The position numbers and the translations under genes are program-made. 64,000 nt of DNA, taken from contig NZ_MNAN01000035.1 of the NCBI RefSeq assembly GCF_001854475.1, positions 363,197 through 427,196 of the forward strand, in the 5' to 3' direction. The DNA comes from Pseudoalteromonas byunsanensis (GTDB lineage Bacteria > Pseudomonadota > Gammaproteobacteria > Enterobacterales > Alteromonadaceae). The notes beneath the pieces are model-generated. The model saw only the letters and a list, made by a program, of their open reading frames with translations. It ran no database searches and was not told the DNA's origin. Shown piece after piece: positions 36,635-45,540 of this stretch. Every line of letters starts with the position of its first letter. Positions within the stretch are counted from its first letter, which is position 1.

Positions 36635-38119
36635 TTAGCTTTGAGGAAAGTCTCGATATGCTTTCTCAAGCTTTTTCGCCTGCTTTTTAGACACACCAAT
36701 ATGTGCCAATGCAACACGCAAGCGAGCTCTAGACAGATCCGAACCTAATATTTCCATCGCATCAATCACCGATGTTGATGATTGTTTACCAGTAATAGCA
36801 ACAAAGATTGGTTCTAGAAAATCTTTAATCTTCAACTCATGGAAGTTAGCAACGGCTTTAGCCGTGGCAAAAATTTCAGACTTATTCCAGCTGCGCAACC
36901 CTTCCAACTGCCAAATAAAGAACTGCAATGCTTGGCGCACTGTCTCTTCGTCAGTTTTACCAGCAGTTAATAGCGTCGGATCATACTCAGGTTGTCCTGA
37001 AACGAAGTGTCCTGCCAAATCCACTAAATCAGACAAGGTATTAATGCGTGCTTTCGCCTCAGGCAGAATACGTGCCAATGTCTGTGCATTAAACTTCCAA
37101 TCGACAAAACGTTGGATCAGCTCTTCATCAGAAAGATTTTCGCGGATCCACAATCCGTTTAACCAACTTAACTTATCTACATCAAATACCGGACCACCGA
37201 GAGATACACGTTTCATATCAAAGTGCTCTATCATTTCAGCAAGGGTGAATTTCTCTCGCTCATCTGGCATAGACCAACCCATACGGCCAAGATAGTTTAA
37301 TACCGCTTCAGGTAGGAAGCCCATCTCTTTATAGTAATTGATCGAGGTAGGGTTCTTACGCTTAGATAGTTTTGACTTATCAGGGTTACGTAATAGCGGC
37401 AAATGACCCAGCACCGGAGCTGTCCAACCAAAATCTTCGTATAGTTTTAATAGCTTCGGAGCCGAGTTGATCCACTCTTCACCACGGAAGATGTGGCTGA
37501 TTTGCATGTGGTGATCATCCACTACATTCGCTAAGAAATAAGTAGGAAAACCGTCTGCTTTTAACAATACTTGCATATCAACGTTTTCCCACGGGATCTC
37601 AATCTCGCCTCGTAAGTAATCATTGAATTTAAAGGTGCCTTCAGAGGGGATCTTCATACGAATAACATAGGGTTTGCCAGCAGCTAAGTTTTCTTTAACT
37701 TGTTCTTCGCTAAGCAATAAACCTCGGCCGTCATACTTAGGGCGTAAACCTTCAGCCATTTGTTGTTCACGCATCTCATCAAGTTCTTCTGCGGTTGCAA
37801 AACAATAGAATGCCTTGTCTTGCTCAACTAGCTGATGGGCATATTTTTTATAAAGATCACTGCGCTCTGATTGACGGTAAGGGCCAAACTCGCCGCCCAC
37901 ATCTGGACCGTGATCCCAGTTCAACCCTAACCAGCGTAAGCTATCCATTATCGCCTGCTCAGACTCTTTTGTACTGCGTACCTGATCAGTATCTTCGATA
38001 CGTAAAACAAATTCGCCGCCTTGCTGTTTAGCAAAGCAGTAGTTAAAAAGGGCAATATAAGCGGTACCTAAATGCGGATCACCGGTGGGTGATGGGGCAA
38101 CACGAGTACGGATAGTCAT
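36635..38119 (-). CDS. gltX: Glutamyl-tRNA synthetase
   Basis: Class I synthetase of 494 residues charging tRNA-Glu. HIGH motif form PHLGTAYIALFN, RIEDTD, KMSKS form KLSKRKN, and the C-terminal anticodon-binding helices. In the region KAFYCFATAEELDEMREQQ...YDGRG, three of the four zinc ligands of the E. coli enzyme are replaced (CYC becomes CFA, and RCRH becomes RGLL). It therefore probably lacks the structural zinc. Zinc-free bacterial enzymes are known, so function should be normal. Confidence 0.97.
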   Translation of the reverse strand: MTIRTRVAPSPTGDPHLGTAYIALFNYCFAKQQGGEFVLRIEDTDQVRSTKESEQAIMDSLRWLGLNWDHGPDVGGEFGPYRQSERSDLYKKYAHQLVEQDKAFYCFATAEELDEMREQQMAEGLRPKYDGRGLLLSEEQVKENLAAGKPYVIRMKIPSEGTFKFNDYLRGEIEIPWENVDMQVLLKADGFPTYFLANVVDDHHMQISHIFRGEEWINSAPKLLKLYEDFGWTAPVLGHLPLLRNPDKSKLSKRKNPTSINYYKEMGFLPEAVLNYLGRMGWSMPDEREKFTLAEMIEHFDMKRVSLGGPVFDVDKLSWLNGLWIRENLSDEELIQRFVDWKFNAQTLARILPEAKARINTLSDLVDLAGHFVSGQPEYDPTLLTAGKTDEETVRQALQFFIWQLEGLRSWNKSEIFATAKAVANFHELKIKDFLEPIFVAITGKQSSTSVIDAMEILGSDLSRARLRVALAHIGVSKKQAKKLEKAYRDFPQS

Positions 38120-38216
38120 GGTGTTTCTCTTTAAATGTCTGACAATAGATTATGGGCGGCTATGCTAGCATAACCGCGGGGTATCTCAAACGCTCTACGG
38201 CGTTTACAACGGTAAA

Positions 38217-38582
38217 TTATGCGGCTTTTTCAAGCTTTTCTAAGTAGCTAACAATGTCACTAGATTCATATAACCACTGTACATTGTTGCCCTGCTCGAT
38301 ACGCAGACAAGGTACCTTGATTTTTCCCCCTTGTTCCGCCAGCTCTTGACGAAATTGAGGATTGTTCTTTGCGTCACGTGTTTCTATTTTTAAACCTTCA
38401 CGCTTAATCGCACGGCGTACTTTGACGCAAAATGGACAGGCTTTAAATTGATATAGCTTTAACTGTGATGTGTGTTCATCCAACATTTGTTGTTCATCCG
38501 CAGAACGCTTTTTACTGCGAGGCGTAAAAATAAAATCCAAAAGCAAAATTACCCGACCCAAAAACCAACGTACAAATTTCAT
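38217..38582 (-). CDS. Glutaredoxin with N-terminal membrane anchor
   Basis: 121 residues. A hydrophobic N-terminal stretch FVRWFLGRVILLLDFIF (about 3-19) is followed by a basic linker and a glutaredoxin domain from about 40 with the dithiol site CPFC, the cis-Pro motif KVPCLRI and the glutathione-site SSDIVSYL. It is probably tethered to the inner membrane with the active domain in the cytoplasm, judging by the basic residues after the hydrophobic stretch. ATG 38582 has GGGAG 6 nt upstream. Substrate unknown. Confidence 0.88.
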   Translation of the reverse strand: MKFVRWFLGRVILLLDFIFTPRSKKRSADEQQMLDEHTSQLKLYQFKACPFCVKVRRAIKREGLKIETRDAKNNPQFRQELAEQGGKIKVPCLRIEQGNNVQWLYESSDIVSYLEKLEKAA

Positions 38583-38628
38583 GCTCGCTCCCATTTATCG
38601 ATATTAATGGGCGCTATATTAACACAGG

Positions 38629-39627
38629 CTAAAATAATTCAATATCACCGGATGAATGGTCACAGCCTTTATCTTTTAAGTTCGAAAAAGCCGTTACTCT
38701 ATTTCTGCCATCTTGCTTAGATTGATAAAGGGCCCTATCGGCTCTGTTGACAAATTCAGCAACTTGACCGGCATCTTTTAATTCCACAAAGCCCATACTG
38801 ATTGTTACGTTTCCAACCTGAGGAAAGCGCGTATCTGCAATAACTCCCCGCACACTGTCTAGCTTTTGCATTGCTTCACCTTCATCTCTACACGGAAAAA
38901 CAATTGCAAACTCTTCCCCACCGTAACGGAAAACATAGTCACCAACACGAAAGTTGCTTTTCAGTAGTTGTGCCACCAGCAATATCACTTCATCACCAAT
39001 TACATGGCCATAGTTGTCGTTAACATGTTTGAATAAGTCTATGTCGGCGATAGCCATGTACCAGCTCTTTTTTTGCTCACTGTCGCGAACCAGCCAAGCA
39101 TCTTTTCCTGCCACTATGTCGATGATTTTCTCATCAAATGTTTGTCGGTTTAACAATTGAGTGAGTGGATCCACGCGCGCATACTGCAGTGTTGCTAGTT
39201 GATGAACATACACATTGAGAACATGGTTAAGCACAGTATGCCCAGAAGAAGGGATTATTGATTGGTCGTGAACAGCTAAAAAGCCAAGCACCAACCCTTG
39301 ATAACGCACGGGTAGAATTTGCAATTGCGCTAAGCTAAGCAGCTGAACATCCTGATTTAATTTTTTCAATCGCTCTAACAGTGGCGGTACGTCAATCTCC
39401 TCCACCGCAATTTTATGCTCATTTTTAAGCTGCTCACCCATTGATGCAAAGGTCAAGCAAGGCGTTTGTCTTATTGACAGGCTTTTACTGAAATAAAAAG
39501 CATATACGCAGGACTCGCCTAAGAGCTGATTTAATATTTTGGCTAAGCAGCTATCTAAAGTGTGTTCACTATTTTGCGAAATGAGCCCAATAGTCCACTC
39601 ATAACCACACGATGATATTTTTTCCAT
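38629..39627 (-). CDS. Diguanylate cyclase (GGDEF)
   Basis: 332 residues. The N-terminal 150 form a GAF-like or unclassified sensor domain without membrane segments. The C-terminal GGDEF domain starts at DPLTQLLNR (about 153), with DIDLFKHVND and active site RYGGEEF (GGEEF 236-240). The inhibitory site RxxD is present as RVGD (227-230), five residues before GGEEF, so product inhibition is expected. It should make cyclic di-GMP. It lies 78 bp downstream of proB and has no signalling partner nearby. Start ATG 39627 is chosen over a TTG two codons upstream. Confidence 0.92.
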   Translation of the reverse strand: MEKISSCGYEWTIGLISQNSEHTLDSCLAKILNQLLGESCVYAFYFSKSLSIRQTPCLTFASMGEQLKNEHKIAVEEIDVPPLLERLKKLNQDVQLLSLAQLQILPVRYQGLVLGFLAVHDQSIIPSSGHTVLNHVLNVYVHQLATLQYARVDPLTQLLNRQTFDEKIIDIVAGKDAWLVRDSEQKKSWYMAIADIDLFKHVNDNYGHVIGDEVILLVAQLLKSNFRVGDYVFRYGGEEFAIVFPCRDEGEAMQKLDSVRGVIADTRFPQVGNVTISMGFVELKDAGQVAEFVNRADRALYQSKQDGRNRVTAFSNLKDKGCDHSSGDIELF

Positions 39628-39704
39628 CTGCAATCTTGTTGTTGTTCACAGTAGCTTAAGCTTAGCGTAACCTGCTAATTTTGCATGTGATTAACAATAC
39701 TCTT

Positions 39705-40805
39705 TTACAGTAAAACCATGTCATCTCGATGGATCACCACACTAGATGCTTTGTATCCTAGTGCCGATGCGATATCTAAGCTATGACAACCTTTAATGGT
39801 ATCTAGCTCTCGCTCTGAAAACCCACATAACCCTTTTGCTACCGCTTGCCCTTGGGTGTTAGTAACGGTGATTAAATCACCTCGCACAAAACTACCCGAC
39901 ACTCCCACCACGCCTTTGGCCAATAAACTCGCCCCTTGTTGTGCAATGGCAAGGCAGGCACCGTTGTCAATAATCACTGAACCTGTAGATTTAGGCGCAG
40001 ACAGTAACCACTTTTTGCGCCCTTCAACCGGCGCATCAAAACGCATAAAAGTCGTACTTAACGCTTCTTTGCTCATGATTTTCAGAATGATATCTGTTTC
40101 ACTACCTTTAGCTATCACGGTCTCTATGCCCGCACGTTGGGCGATATCAGCTGCTTGCAACTTCGTTGCCATTCCACCAGTACCAAGTGATGTGCCACTG
40201 TCACCAGCCAAGGCTCTAAGTTCATCATCAATTCTATGTACTTGTGAAATCAATTCAGCCTGTGGATTGGTACGCGGATCCGCAGTAAACAAACCAACTT
40301 GATCGGTTAACAGTACCAGTTTGTTGGCGTTGGCTAAAATAGCCACCATCGCAGATAAGTTGTCGTTGTCACCTACTTTAATTTCAGTGGTTGCAACAGC
40401 ATCATTTTCATTGATGATAGGGATGACTTGATGCCTTAATAATTGCGTCAGTGTATCTCTGGCTGTTAAATAACGCTCTCTATGCTCTACATCTGCGCGG
40501 GTTAACAACATTTGCGCTACGGGAATATCATAAAGCGCAAACAGAGTTTGCCATAAGTGAATTAATTGCCCCTGACCAATGGCTGCCAGCATTTGCTTCT
40601 CAGAGATAGAATCTCCGACACTCTGAGTAAGCTGAGAACGACCAGCAGCTACCGCACCACTTGATACTAATACGATTTGATGGCCTTGGCGCTTGAGTGC
40701 TGCACATTGTCGAACCAGTTCCACCATACGCGGTTTATTTAGGTGAATATCACCTGCTGTAAGTACACTAGTTCCTAACTTTATGACAATTGTTTGCTGC
40801 CCCAT
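39705..40805 (-). CDS. proB: Glutamate 5-kinase
   Basis: First step of proline synthesis, phosphorylating glutamate; 366 residues. Amino acid kinase domain with IVIKLGTSVLT, VSSGAVAAG, INENDAVAT and VGDNDNLSA, then a C-terminal PUA domain (about 275-355). ATG 40805 gives the family start; a longer reading to 40937 has no support. proA, usually adjacent, is not within the window. No proline or arginine operator is seen. Confidence 0.96.
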   Translation of the reverse strand: MGQQTIVIKLGTSVLTAGDIHLNKPRMVELVRQCAALKRQGHQIVLVSSGAVAAGRSQLTQSVGDSISEKQMLAAIGQGQLIHLWQTLFALYDIPVAQMLLTRADVEHRERYLTARDTLTQLLRHQVIPIINENDAVATTEIKVGDNDNLSAMVAILANANKLVLLTDQVGLFTADPRTNPQAELISQVHRIDDELRALAGDSGTSLGTGGMATKLQAADIAQRAGIETVIAKGSETDIILKIMSKEALSTTFMRFDAPVEGRKKWLLSAPKSTGSVIIDNGACLAIAQQGASLLAKGVVGVSGSFVRGDLITVTNTQGQAVAKGLCGFSERELDTIKGCHSLDIASALGYKASSVVIHRDDMVLL

Positions 40806-41020
40806 AATCCCAGTCTCAGAAATAAAAAAATCAGTTATATCAGAGCGGCGCCAAGGCACAAGCAAATTTTGTTCATAAAGACATAAAGTGCTAAGATCGC
40901 GCGCTAATGACAGTAGCTCCCCTACTGAGAAGTGCATGCTCAGTCATTGGAGAACATCATGATCAATGTCAATAAAGTGAATTGGCTGCACTGTCATAGT
41001 GGCTATTTGGAGAATTAACA

Positions 41021-41239
41021 ATGAAAACACACTCGAAACGTAAAGAGCTCATCATGTTGCCACTGCTACTGATCACCATAGTGTTATGCATAGGCGGTCA
41101 CTACATTTTACAGCCAAACTACCAAGACAGCTCTGTTGCAGAATACGCACTTGCTGCCCTACCATTCTTAATGTTTGCGGTAGTACTCGTAGCAATCAAG
41201 CTCGCGGTTAAGGCAGACAGGCAAGAAGACAAATCGTAA
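41021..41239 (+). CDS. Small two-span membrane protein
   Basis: 72 residues with two membrane segments (about 11-30 and 42-62), a basic start (MKTHSKRKEL) and a charged tail (KADRQEDKS). Not recognised. TTTGGAGA lies 8 nt before ATG, a good ribosome site, which supports a real gene. It is divergent from proB and ends directly against the convergent DUF1543 gene. Confidence 0.7.
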   Translation: MKTHSKRKELIMLPLLLITIVLCIGGHYILQPNYQDSSVAEYALAALPFLMFAVVLVAIKLAVKADRQEDKS

Positions 41240-41740
41240 TTATAAGATGTGGTAGCCAAACCAATCCGGCGTAATAGGTTTACTTTTCCCACTCGGGGTA
41301 AGGGCAATAAAGTACTGTTGATCAACTAAATCTATCGCAAAACAATCATCCACATCATGTAAGTTATCTTTATGTAGGTGACTCATACCACCGAGTAAAG
41401 TCGCTTTAGCTTTTTCTTTCGCTTCACGTTCGCTGTGTGCCACAAACAAAGCAAATGCATGTTGCTCTGCCAAAGACTCTGGAACATAGGCGCCCATATT
41501 CACAAAGTACAATTTTTGACTTTGCGTTGGCTGCTCAGTCACAAGGCTAACTTCATAGCCGTCAACATGCTCAATAGCAGTATATGAATCCATATGGACC
41601 GCCGATTTTTCTCCAACCCACTGTGCTTTTAGTTTTTGATAGCAGTCTTCAATTTTCTCACCAACCACAAAACGTATATCGTGCATTTCTATATGACAAC
41701 CCGCAACGCGACCGCCTAAGTAAACCATATATAACTTCAT
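41240..41740 (-). CDS. DUF1543 domain protein
   Basis: 166 residues, soluble. MKLYMVYLGGRVAGCHIEMHDIRFVVG fits the DUF1543 signature, which recurs in weaker form in the second half as LYFVNMGAYVPESLAEQHAF. So it contains two related halves. Function is not known to me. AAGGGA lies before ATG 41740. Confidence 0.8.
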   Translation of the reverse strand: MKLYMVYLGGRVAGCHIEMHDIRFVVGEKIEDCYQKLKAQWVGEKSAVHMDSYTAIEHVDGYEVSLVTEQPTQSQKLYFVNMGAYVPESLAEQHAFALFVAHSEREAKEKAKATLLGGMSHLHKDNLHDVDDCFAIDLVDQQYFIALTPSGKSKPITPDWFGYHIL

Positions 41741-41847
41741 ACAAGTCCCTTATTTTAGAACGAAAACCAATAATATCATTATTTTGAGTCAGAGCTTAAT
41801 CTAAGCTAAGGTGGTTACAAAAATAACAATCGACATGGACCAACTAT

Positions 41848-43488
41848 ATGAAACTTTTAGCAAGCCTATGTATTTTGCTTTGTAGCCTGATGGTACAAGC
41901 CAAAACAACTATGCTCCACAATGTCCACGGTTATACCCCGACACAAGAAGGAAAGCTTGAGTCATTTTCGGTATTGGTATTTAAAGATGGAAAAGTCATC
42001 AAAACAGGAGATGACAAAACCCTAAAGCAGTTTCCAAATGCGGTTCGAATAGACGGTAAAGGAAAAACGCTAATACCGGGGCTCATAGATGCACACGGCC
42101 ATATTATCGGTCTTGGTAATAATCTGATGCGGCTCGATGTGCGAGGTAGCCAATCCATCTCTGAAGTGGGTGAACGACTCACCGAGTATGCTAAACAAGC
42201 ACCCAAGGGTTGGATCTTAGGTCGAGGCTGGGATCAAACGCTGTGGCCTGAAAAAGAGTTTCCAACCGCTGCTGATCTAGACCGTTATGTCAAAGATAGG
42301 CCTGTCGTACTCACTCGTGTGGATGGCCACGCCATTTGGGCAAATACTAAAGCAATGCAACTTGCAGGTATCAACGAGCAAAGTCAAACACCTGCGGGGG
42401 GGGAGATCTTACGACTGGCTAATAATCAGCCCAGTGGTGTATTCATCGACAAAGCAGAACAATTGATCAATACACATATTCCTCCACTGAGTGACGAGCA
42501 AAGACAACTGGCATTGAATAAAGCCGGAGAGCATTTGCTAAGCCTTGGGATCACCTCTGCCCATGATGCAGGTATCGACTATGAAACATGGCAGCTTTAT
42601 CAACAGCGTGCTCAACAGCACACCCTGCCAATTCGTATCTACGCTATGCTCAGTGCCGCCGAGCAGCATTTAGCAAAAATGTTAGAGCATGGCGTCATCA
42701 AAGAAAAAGATGATTTTCTGTCAATTCGGAGTGTGAAAATATATGCCGATGGGGCTTTAGGGAGCCGTGGAGCGGCATTACTTGACGACTACCATGACAG
42801 AAAAGGCTATCAAGGCCTGATGCTGGAAACTCAAAATCAACTTGAAGCATTAATGAAGCAAAGCTTTTCCAGTGGCTACAGCGCACATACCCATGCGATT
42901 GGTGACCGTGCAAACCGCATCGTATTAGATAGTTATGAAAAGTTATTTAAACAGGTTGGCGGTAAACTACTGCGTAATCGCATCGAACATGCACAAATTG
43001 TTCACCCTGATGACATTCCACGCTTTAAAACGCTCGCTATTATCCCTTCAATGCAACCTATTCACGCCACCTCAGACATGCATATGGCTGAGCAACGCTT
43101 GGATGAGCATCAGTTGCGTGGCGCTTATGCGTGGCAAACATTCTTAAAACAAGGTAGTAAAATAGCGGCAGGATCGGATTTTCCAGTTGAACTTGCCAAC
43201 CCATTTCATGGCCTCCATGCAGCTGTCTCTCGCATGTCAGGCAACGATCAACCCGAAGGTGGATGGCGTGCCGAAGAGCGTCTAAATAGAGAGCAAGCGC
43301 TACGCGCCTTTACACTTGACGCAGCTTATGCAGCATTTCAAGAATATAAACTAGGTAGCTTGGAACAAGGAAAATGGGCAGACTTTATCATACTGGATCA
43401 AGATTATTTTAACATTCCAGTGTCACAAATAGACGATATTCAGGTCAAACAAACTTGGCTTGCTGGCAATCTGGTTTACCAAAATTAA
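41848..43488 (+). CDS. Secreted amidohydrolase, YtcJ-like
   Basis: 546 residues with a signal peptide (about 1-18, ending VQA). Amidohydrolase_3 family: PGLIDAHGHIIGLG supplies the first metal ligands, GRGWDQTLWP and THAIGDRANR are typical of YtcJ-type enzymes, and the late metal region is AAGSDFPVE. The composite beta domain is completed by the C-terminal GSLEQGKWADFIILD. It should hydrolyse C-N bonds in the periplasm; substrate unknown. Stands alone, followed by a convergent small membrane protein. Confidence 0.92.
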   Translation: MKLLASLCILLCSLMVQAKTTMLHNVHGYTPTQEGKLESFSVLVFKDGKVIKTGDDKTLKQFPNAVRIDGKGKTLIPGLIDAHGHIIGLGNNLMRLDVRGSQSISEVGERLTEYAKQAPKGWILGRGWDQTLWPEKEFPTAADLDRYVKDRPVVLTRVDGHAIWANTKAMQLAGINEQSQTPAGGEILRLANNQPSGVFIDKAEQLINTHIPPLSDEQRQLALNKAGEHLLSLGITSAHDAGIDYETWQLYQQRAQQHTLPIRIYAMLSAAEQHLAKMLEHGVIKEKDDFLSIRSVKIYADGALGSRGAALLDDYHDRKGYQGLMLETQNQLEALMKQSFSSGYSAHTHAIGDRANRIVLDSYEKLFKQVGGKLLRNRIEHAQIVHPDDIPRFKTLAIIPSMQPIHATSDMHMAEQRLDEHQLRGAYAWQTFLKQGSKIAAGSDFPVELANPFHGLHAAVSRMSGNDQPEGGWRAEERLNREQALRAFTLDAAYAAFQEYKLGSLEQGKWADFIILDQDYFNIPVSQIDDIQVKQTWLAGNLVYQN

Positions 43489-43500
43489 GCTGAGACAATG

Positions 43501-43524
43501 ACATCGGGCTAGCAAGCCCGATGT
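43501..43524. terminator. Hairpin between convergent genes
   Basis: ACATCGGGCT and AGCCCGATGT pair perfectly over loop AGCA. There is no T tract, so it is a candidate bidirectional terminator. Confidence 0.6.
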
Positions 43525-43724
43525 AGCTTATACAAGTGATATAAATTTACTAAAGCAAGTAAGCCATTTGTAAAAGCAACAGGCCATGCTTCAATCATCA
43601 CACCATAAATAGTAAAACATACGCATCCAGTTAGGTTGAACCAACGTAATTTAACCACATTACTCATCATTAACGAGATAACCAAAAAAACAGAGGCAAT
43701 ATAGCCTAAATATTCCCAAGTCAT
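43509..43724 (-). CDS. Small membrane protein, YgjV-like
   Basis: 71 residues with three membrane segments. The pattern WEYLGYIASVFLVISLMM, KLRWFNLTG, YGVMIEAWPVAFTNG and NLYHLYK resembles YgjV-type inner-membrane proteins. Function is not known to me. GGAGAG lies 8 nt before ATG. The gene's 3' end overlaps the hairpin after the amidohydrolase. Confidence 0.7.
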   Translation of the reverse strand: MTWEYLGYIASVFLVISLMMSNVVKLRWFNLTGCVCFTIYGVMIEAWPVAFTNGLLALVNLYHLYKLHRAC

Positions 43725-43945
43725 TTGTTCTCTCCGGTCAGTTGAGTTAGCATAGTGGGTCGCGTAGTAACAATGTGTGTAAGATTAAGCCTAGAAGAAA
43801 AAAGCTAACCCACAAACCCCTTTGAATTAGTACCCTAGTAAGCTCTAACACGGGATGGGGGCTAAACGAGGAAAACCTCAATAGCAGGTGTGAGTTAGCG
43901 TAAAAGCAATGTCTTCATGCTATCTTTATTCAATATTAATAAATA

Positions 43946-43957
43946 GGACAAATGTCC
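43946..43957. promoter_or_regulatory. Short palindrome before the Crp/Fnr-type gene
   Basis: GGACAAATGTCC, two 5-bp arms around AA, ends 14 bp before the start codon at 43972. The position suits an autoregulatory site. Binding is inferred only. Confidence 0.4.
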
Positions 43958-43971
43958 GAAGAGCCATCTAG

Positions 43972-44628
43972 ATGTTTCAATATCATTTTTCAACGAACTT
44001 AGTGGAACAATTGCTTAGCTTTGCGGGCAACGCTTTTGTACACAATAAAAAAGACGTATTAATCCATCAAGACGAACCTTTAACTAAGCTCATTTTAGTC
44101 AGAAGCGGTACCGTATCGTTTAGCTATGATGTGGGCAATGGCCGTCGTCTGCTGCTTGGGCAATTGGATTGTAATAATACGCTGATCGGTGAAATTGAAG
44201 CTCTAAACAACCAACCATGTATCTATACGGTAACTTGTTTAAGCGATGTGCAATACAACCTTATTGAGCTTAAACATTGGCGCCAACTGTTACTGGATCA
44301 ACCCGAGTTAAGTTTATACACCGCACAAACAATCGCGGCCAAGTTTGCAGAGAACCAAAAAATCAACCTCGACAAACTACTGCTTCCTCTTAGCTATAAC
44401 ATTGCTAAAGACTGTTTGTTACGCGCAGAAAACAATAACCCCACATTGCTTCGTGCTTATCCAACCGTTAATGCCGAAGCTGAACGCTTTGCCACTACGG
44501 AACGCGCCTATCGGCGTGTGGTGACTGAATTAGTGGATAAAGGTTTAATTGTTAGAAGTAGTGAAGGCTTAAAACCAGTAGATTTGGACGCTTTGGAAGA
44601 GTTCGTGGATAGCTTTGCACAAATTTAA
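43972..44628 (+). CDS. Crp/Fnr-family transcription regulator, YeiL-like
   Basis: 218 residues. The N-terminal cyclic-nucleotide-type beta roll (about 15-120) contains IHQDEPLTKLILVRSGTVSF and LIGEIEALNNQP. A dimer helix and a C-terminal winged helix (about 155-205, FATTERAYRRVVTELVDKGLIVRS) follow. No FNR-type N-terminal cysteine cluster is present. The overall layout resembles E. coli YeiL. Effector and targets are unknown. Confidence 0.8.
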   Translation: MFQYHFSTNLVEQLLSFAGNAFVHNKKDVLIHQDEPLTKLILVRSGTVSFSYDVGNGRRLLLGQLDCNNTLIGEIEALNNQPCIYTVTCLSDVQYNLIELKHWRQLLLDQPELSLYTAQTIAAKFAENQKINLDKLLLPLSYNIAKDCLLRAENNNPTLLRAYPTVNAEAERFATTERAYRRVVTELVDKGLIVRSSEGLKPVDLDALEEFVDSFAQI

Positions 44629-44641
44629 TGGCTCGCCGAAT

Positions 44642-44662
44642 GGCTGGCCTTTTAGACCAGCC
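44642..44662. terminator. Hairpin between convergent genes
   Basis: GGCTGG and CCAGCC pair over a 9-nt loop between the regulator and phosphoribosyltransferase genes. Short stem and no T tract, so a weak candidate. Confidence 0.4.
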
Positions 44663-44672
44663 CACCTCAAAC

Positions 44673-45233
44673 TTATTTAAACAAATCTTGAATATTGCTT
44701 AAGTCTGATTTGCCTTCAATGATTTCATCTGGTGTCAAACCTGAAAGCTCATGTGGAAACACCAACCACTCATCCGACTCATGAATAAAGTAATCAGGTT
44801 TCATTGGCACCTTAGTATTTTTTGGCTTGTAGTATGGACAAGCAACACGAATATCTTTTGGCAAGTTCAGGCGCATCAACTCTGCCAGTTTCTCTTTCAG
44901 CGCATAGATGCTGCGACCCGAATCAAAAACATCATCCACAATTAACAATGAATCACCCGCATTGGCATTTTCGATGATGTAATGTAGACCATGCACTTTA
45001 ATCTCTTTTGACTGCTTGCCAATACCATAATACGACGATGTACGTACCGCGATATGATCGGTTTCTATGCCTTTGTAATCGTAGTACTCCTGTACTGCTA
45101 TGCCTATGGGTGCACCACCACGCCAAATACCAATAATAAAATCAGGACGAAACCCATCTTCATAGACTTGCGCCGCAACGCGAAATGAATCTTCCAATAG
45201 TTGCTGTGCGGTGATATAGCACTTATCTGACAT
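44673..45233 (-). CDS. Hypoxanthine/xanthine-guanine-type phosphoribosyltransferase
   Basis: 186 residues, type I phosphoribosyltransferase fold. The PRPP loop is LLIVDDVFDSGRS (about 109-121), the first loop is IIGIWRGGAP, and the catalytic flap is near RTSSYYG. It salvages a 6-oxopurine base to its nucleotide, linking to guaA/guaB. The base preferred (hypoxanthine, guanine or xanthine) cannot be read from the sequence. GGGG lies about 8 nt before ATG. Confidence 0.85.
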   Translation of the reverse strand: MSDKCYITAQQLLEDSFRVAAQVYEDGFRPDFIIGIWRGGAPIGIAVQEYYDYKGIETDHIAVRTSSYYGIGKQSKEIKVHGLHYIIENANAGDSLLIVDDVFDSGRSIYALKEKLAELMRLNLPKDIRVACPYYKPKNTKVPMKPDYFIHESDEWLVFPHELSGLTPDEIIEGKSDLSNIQDLFK

Positions 45234-45540
45234 ACAAAAAACCCCGTGAGAACCAAATAATATCGTGTGTTATCTGCTGCGAGCCAGTTACCTTAAGGGT
45301 AGTTAACGCAGCTTAAGTAATAACCGCTTATTTTAGCGCAGTTGAATAGAAAATGCTTGTGTATTAATGTAGGGGGTATAAATGAAGACTTAAATGGGTA
45401 GCGTGAAAGGTGTCAGCAATCACAGAGTTGCGCACATTTTTACACTCAAAATGTTTTGAAGGAGAGACCACGATAATCTGCTCCTTCGGTTTCTTTTATT
45501 TAGCGCATTGACTACTTAAACTGCACTAGGGTTAGAGCGC
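45234..45540. other. Intergenic region with a possible plus-strand small RNA
   Basis: 307 bp. On the plus strand TTGAAT (45342-45347), a 17-nt spacer and TAATGT (45365-45370) form a weak promoter. Downstream, GAAGGAG (45458-45464) pairs with CTCCTTC (45481-45487), followed by GGTTTCTTTTATTT like a terminator. This could delimit a transcript of about 115 nt. No coding frame supports it. Confidence 0.35.

Noticed and set aside
39796..40302. 168-codon open frame antisense to proB
   Set aside because: proB is fully conserved on the other strand; the antisense product shows no domain and no start signal.
41741..41847. Riboswitch or leader RNA before the amidohydrolase gene
   Set aside because: Only about 100 bp, with no conserved aptamer core or terminator-antiterminator pair visible.
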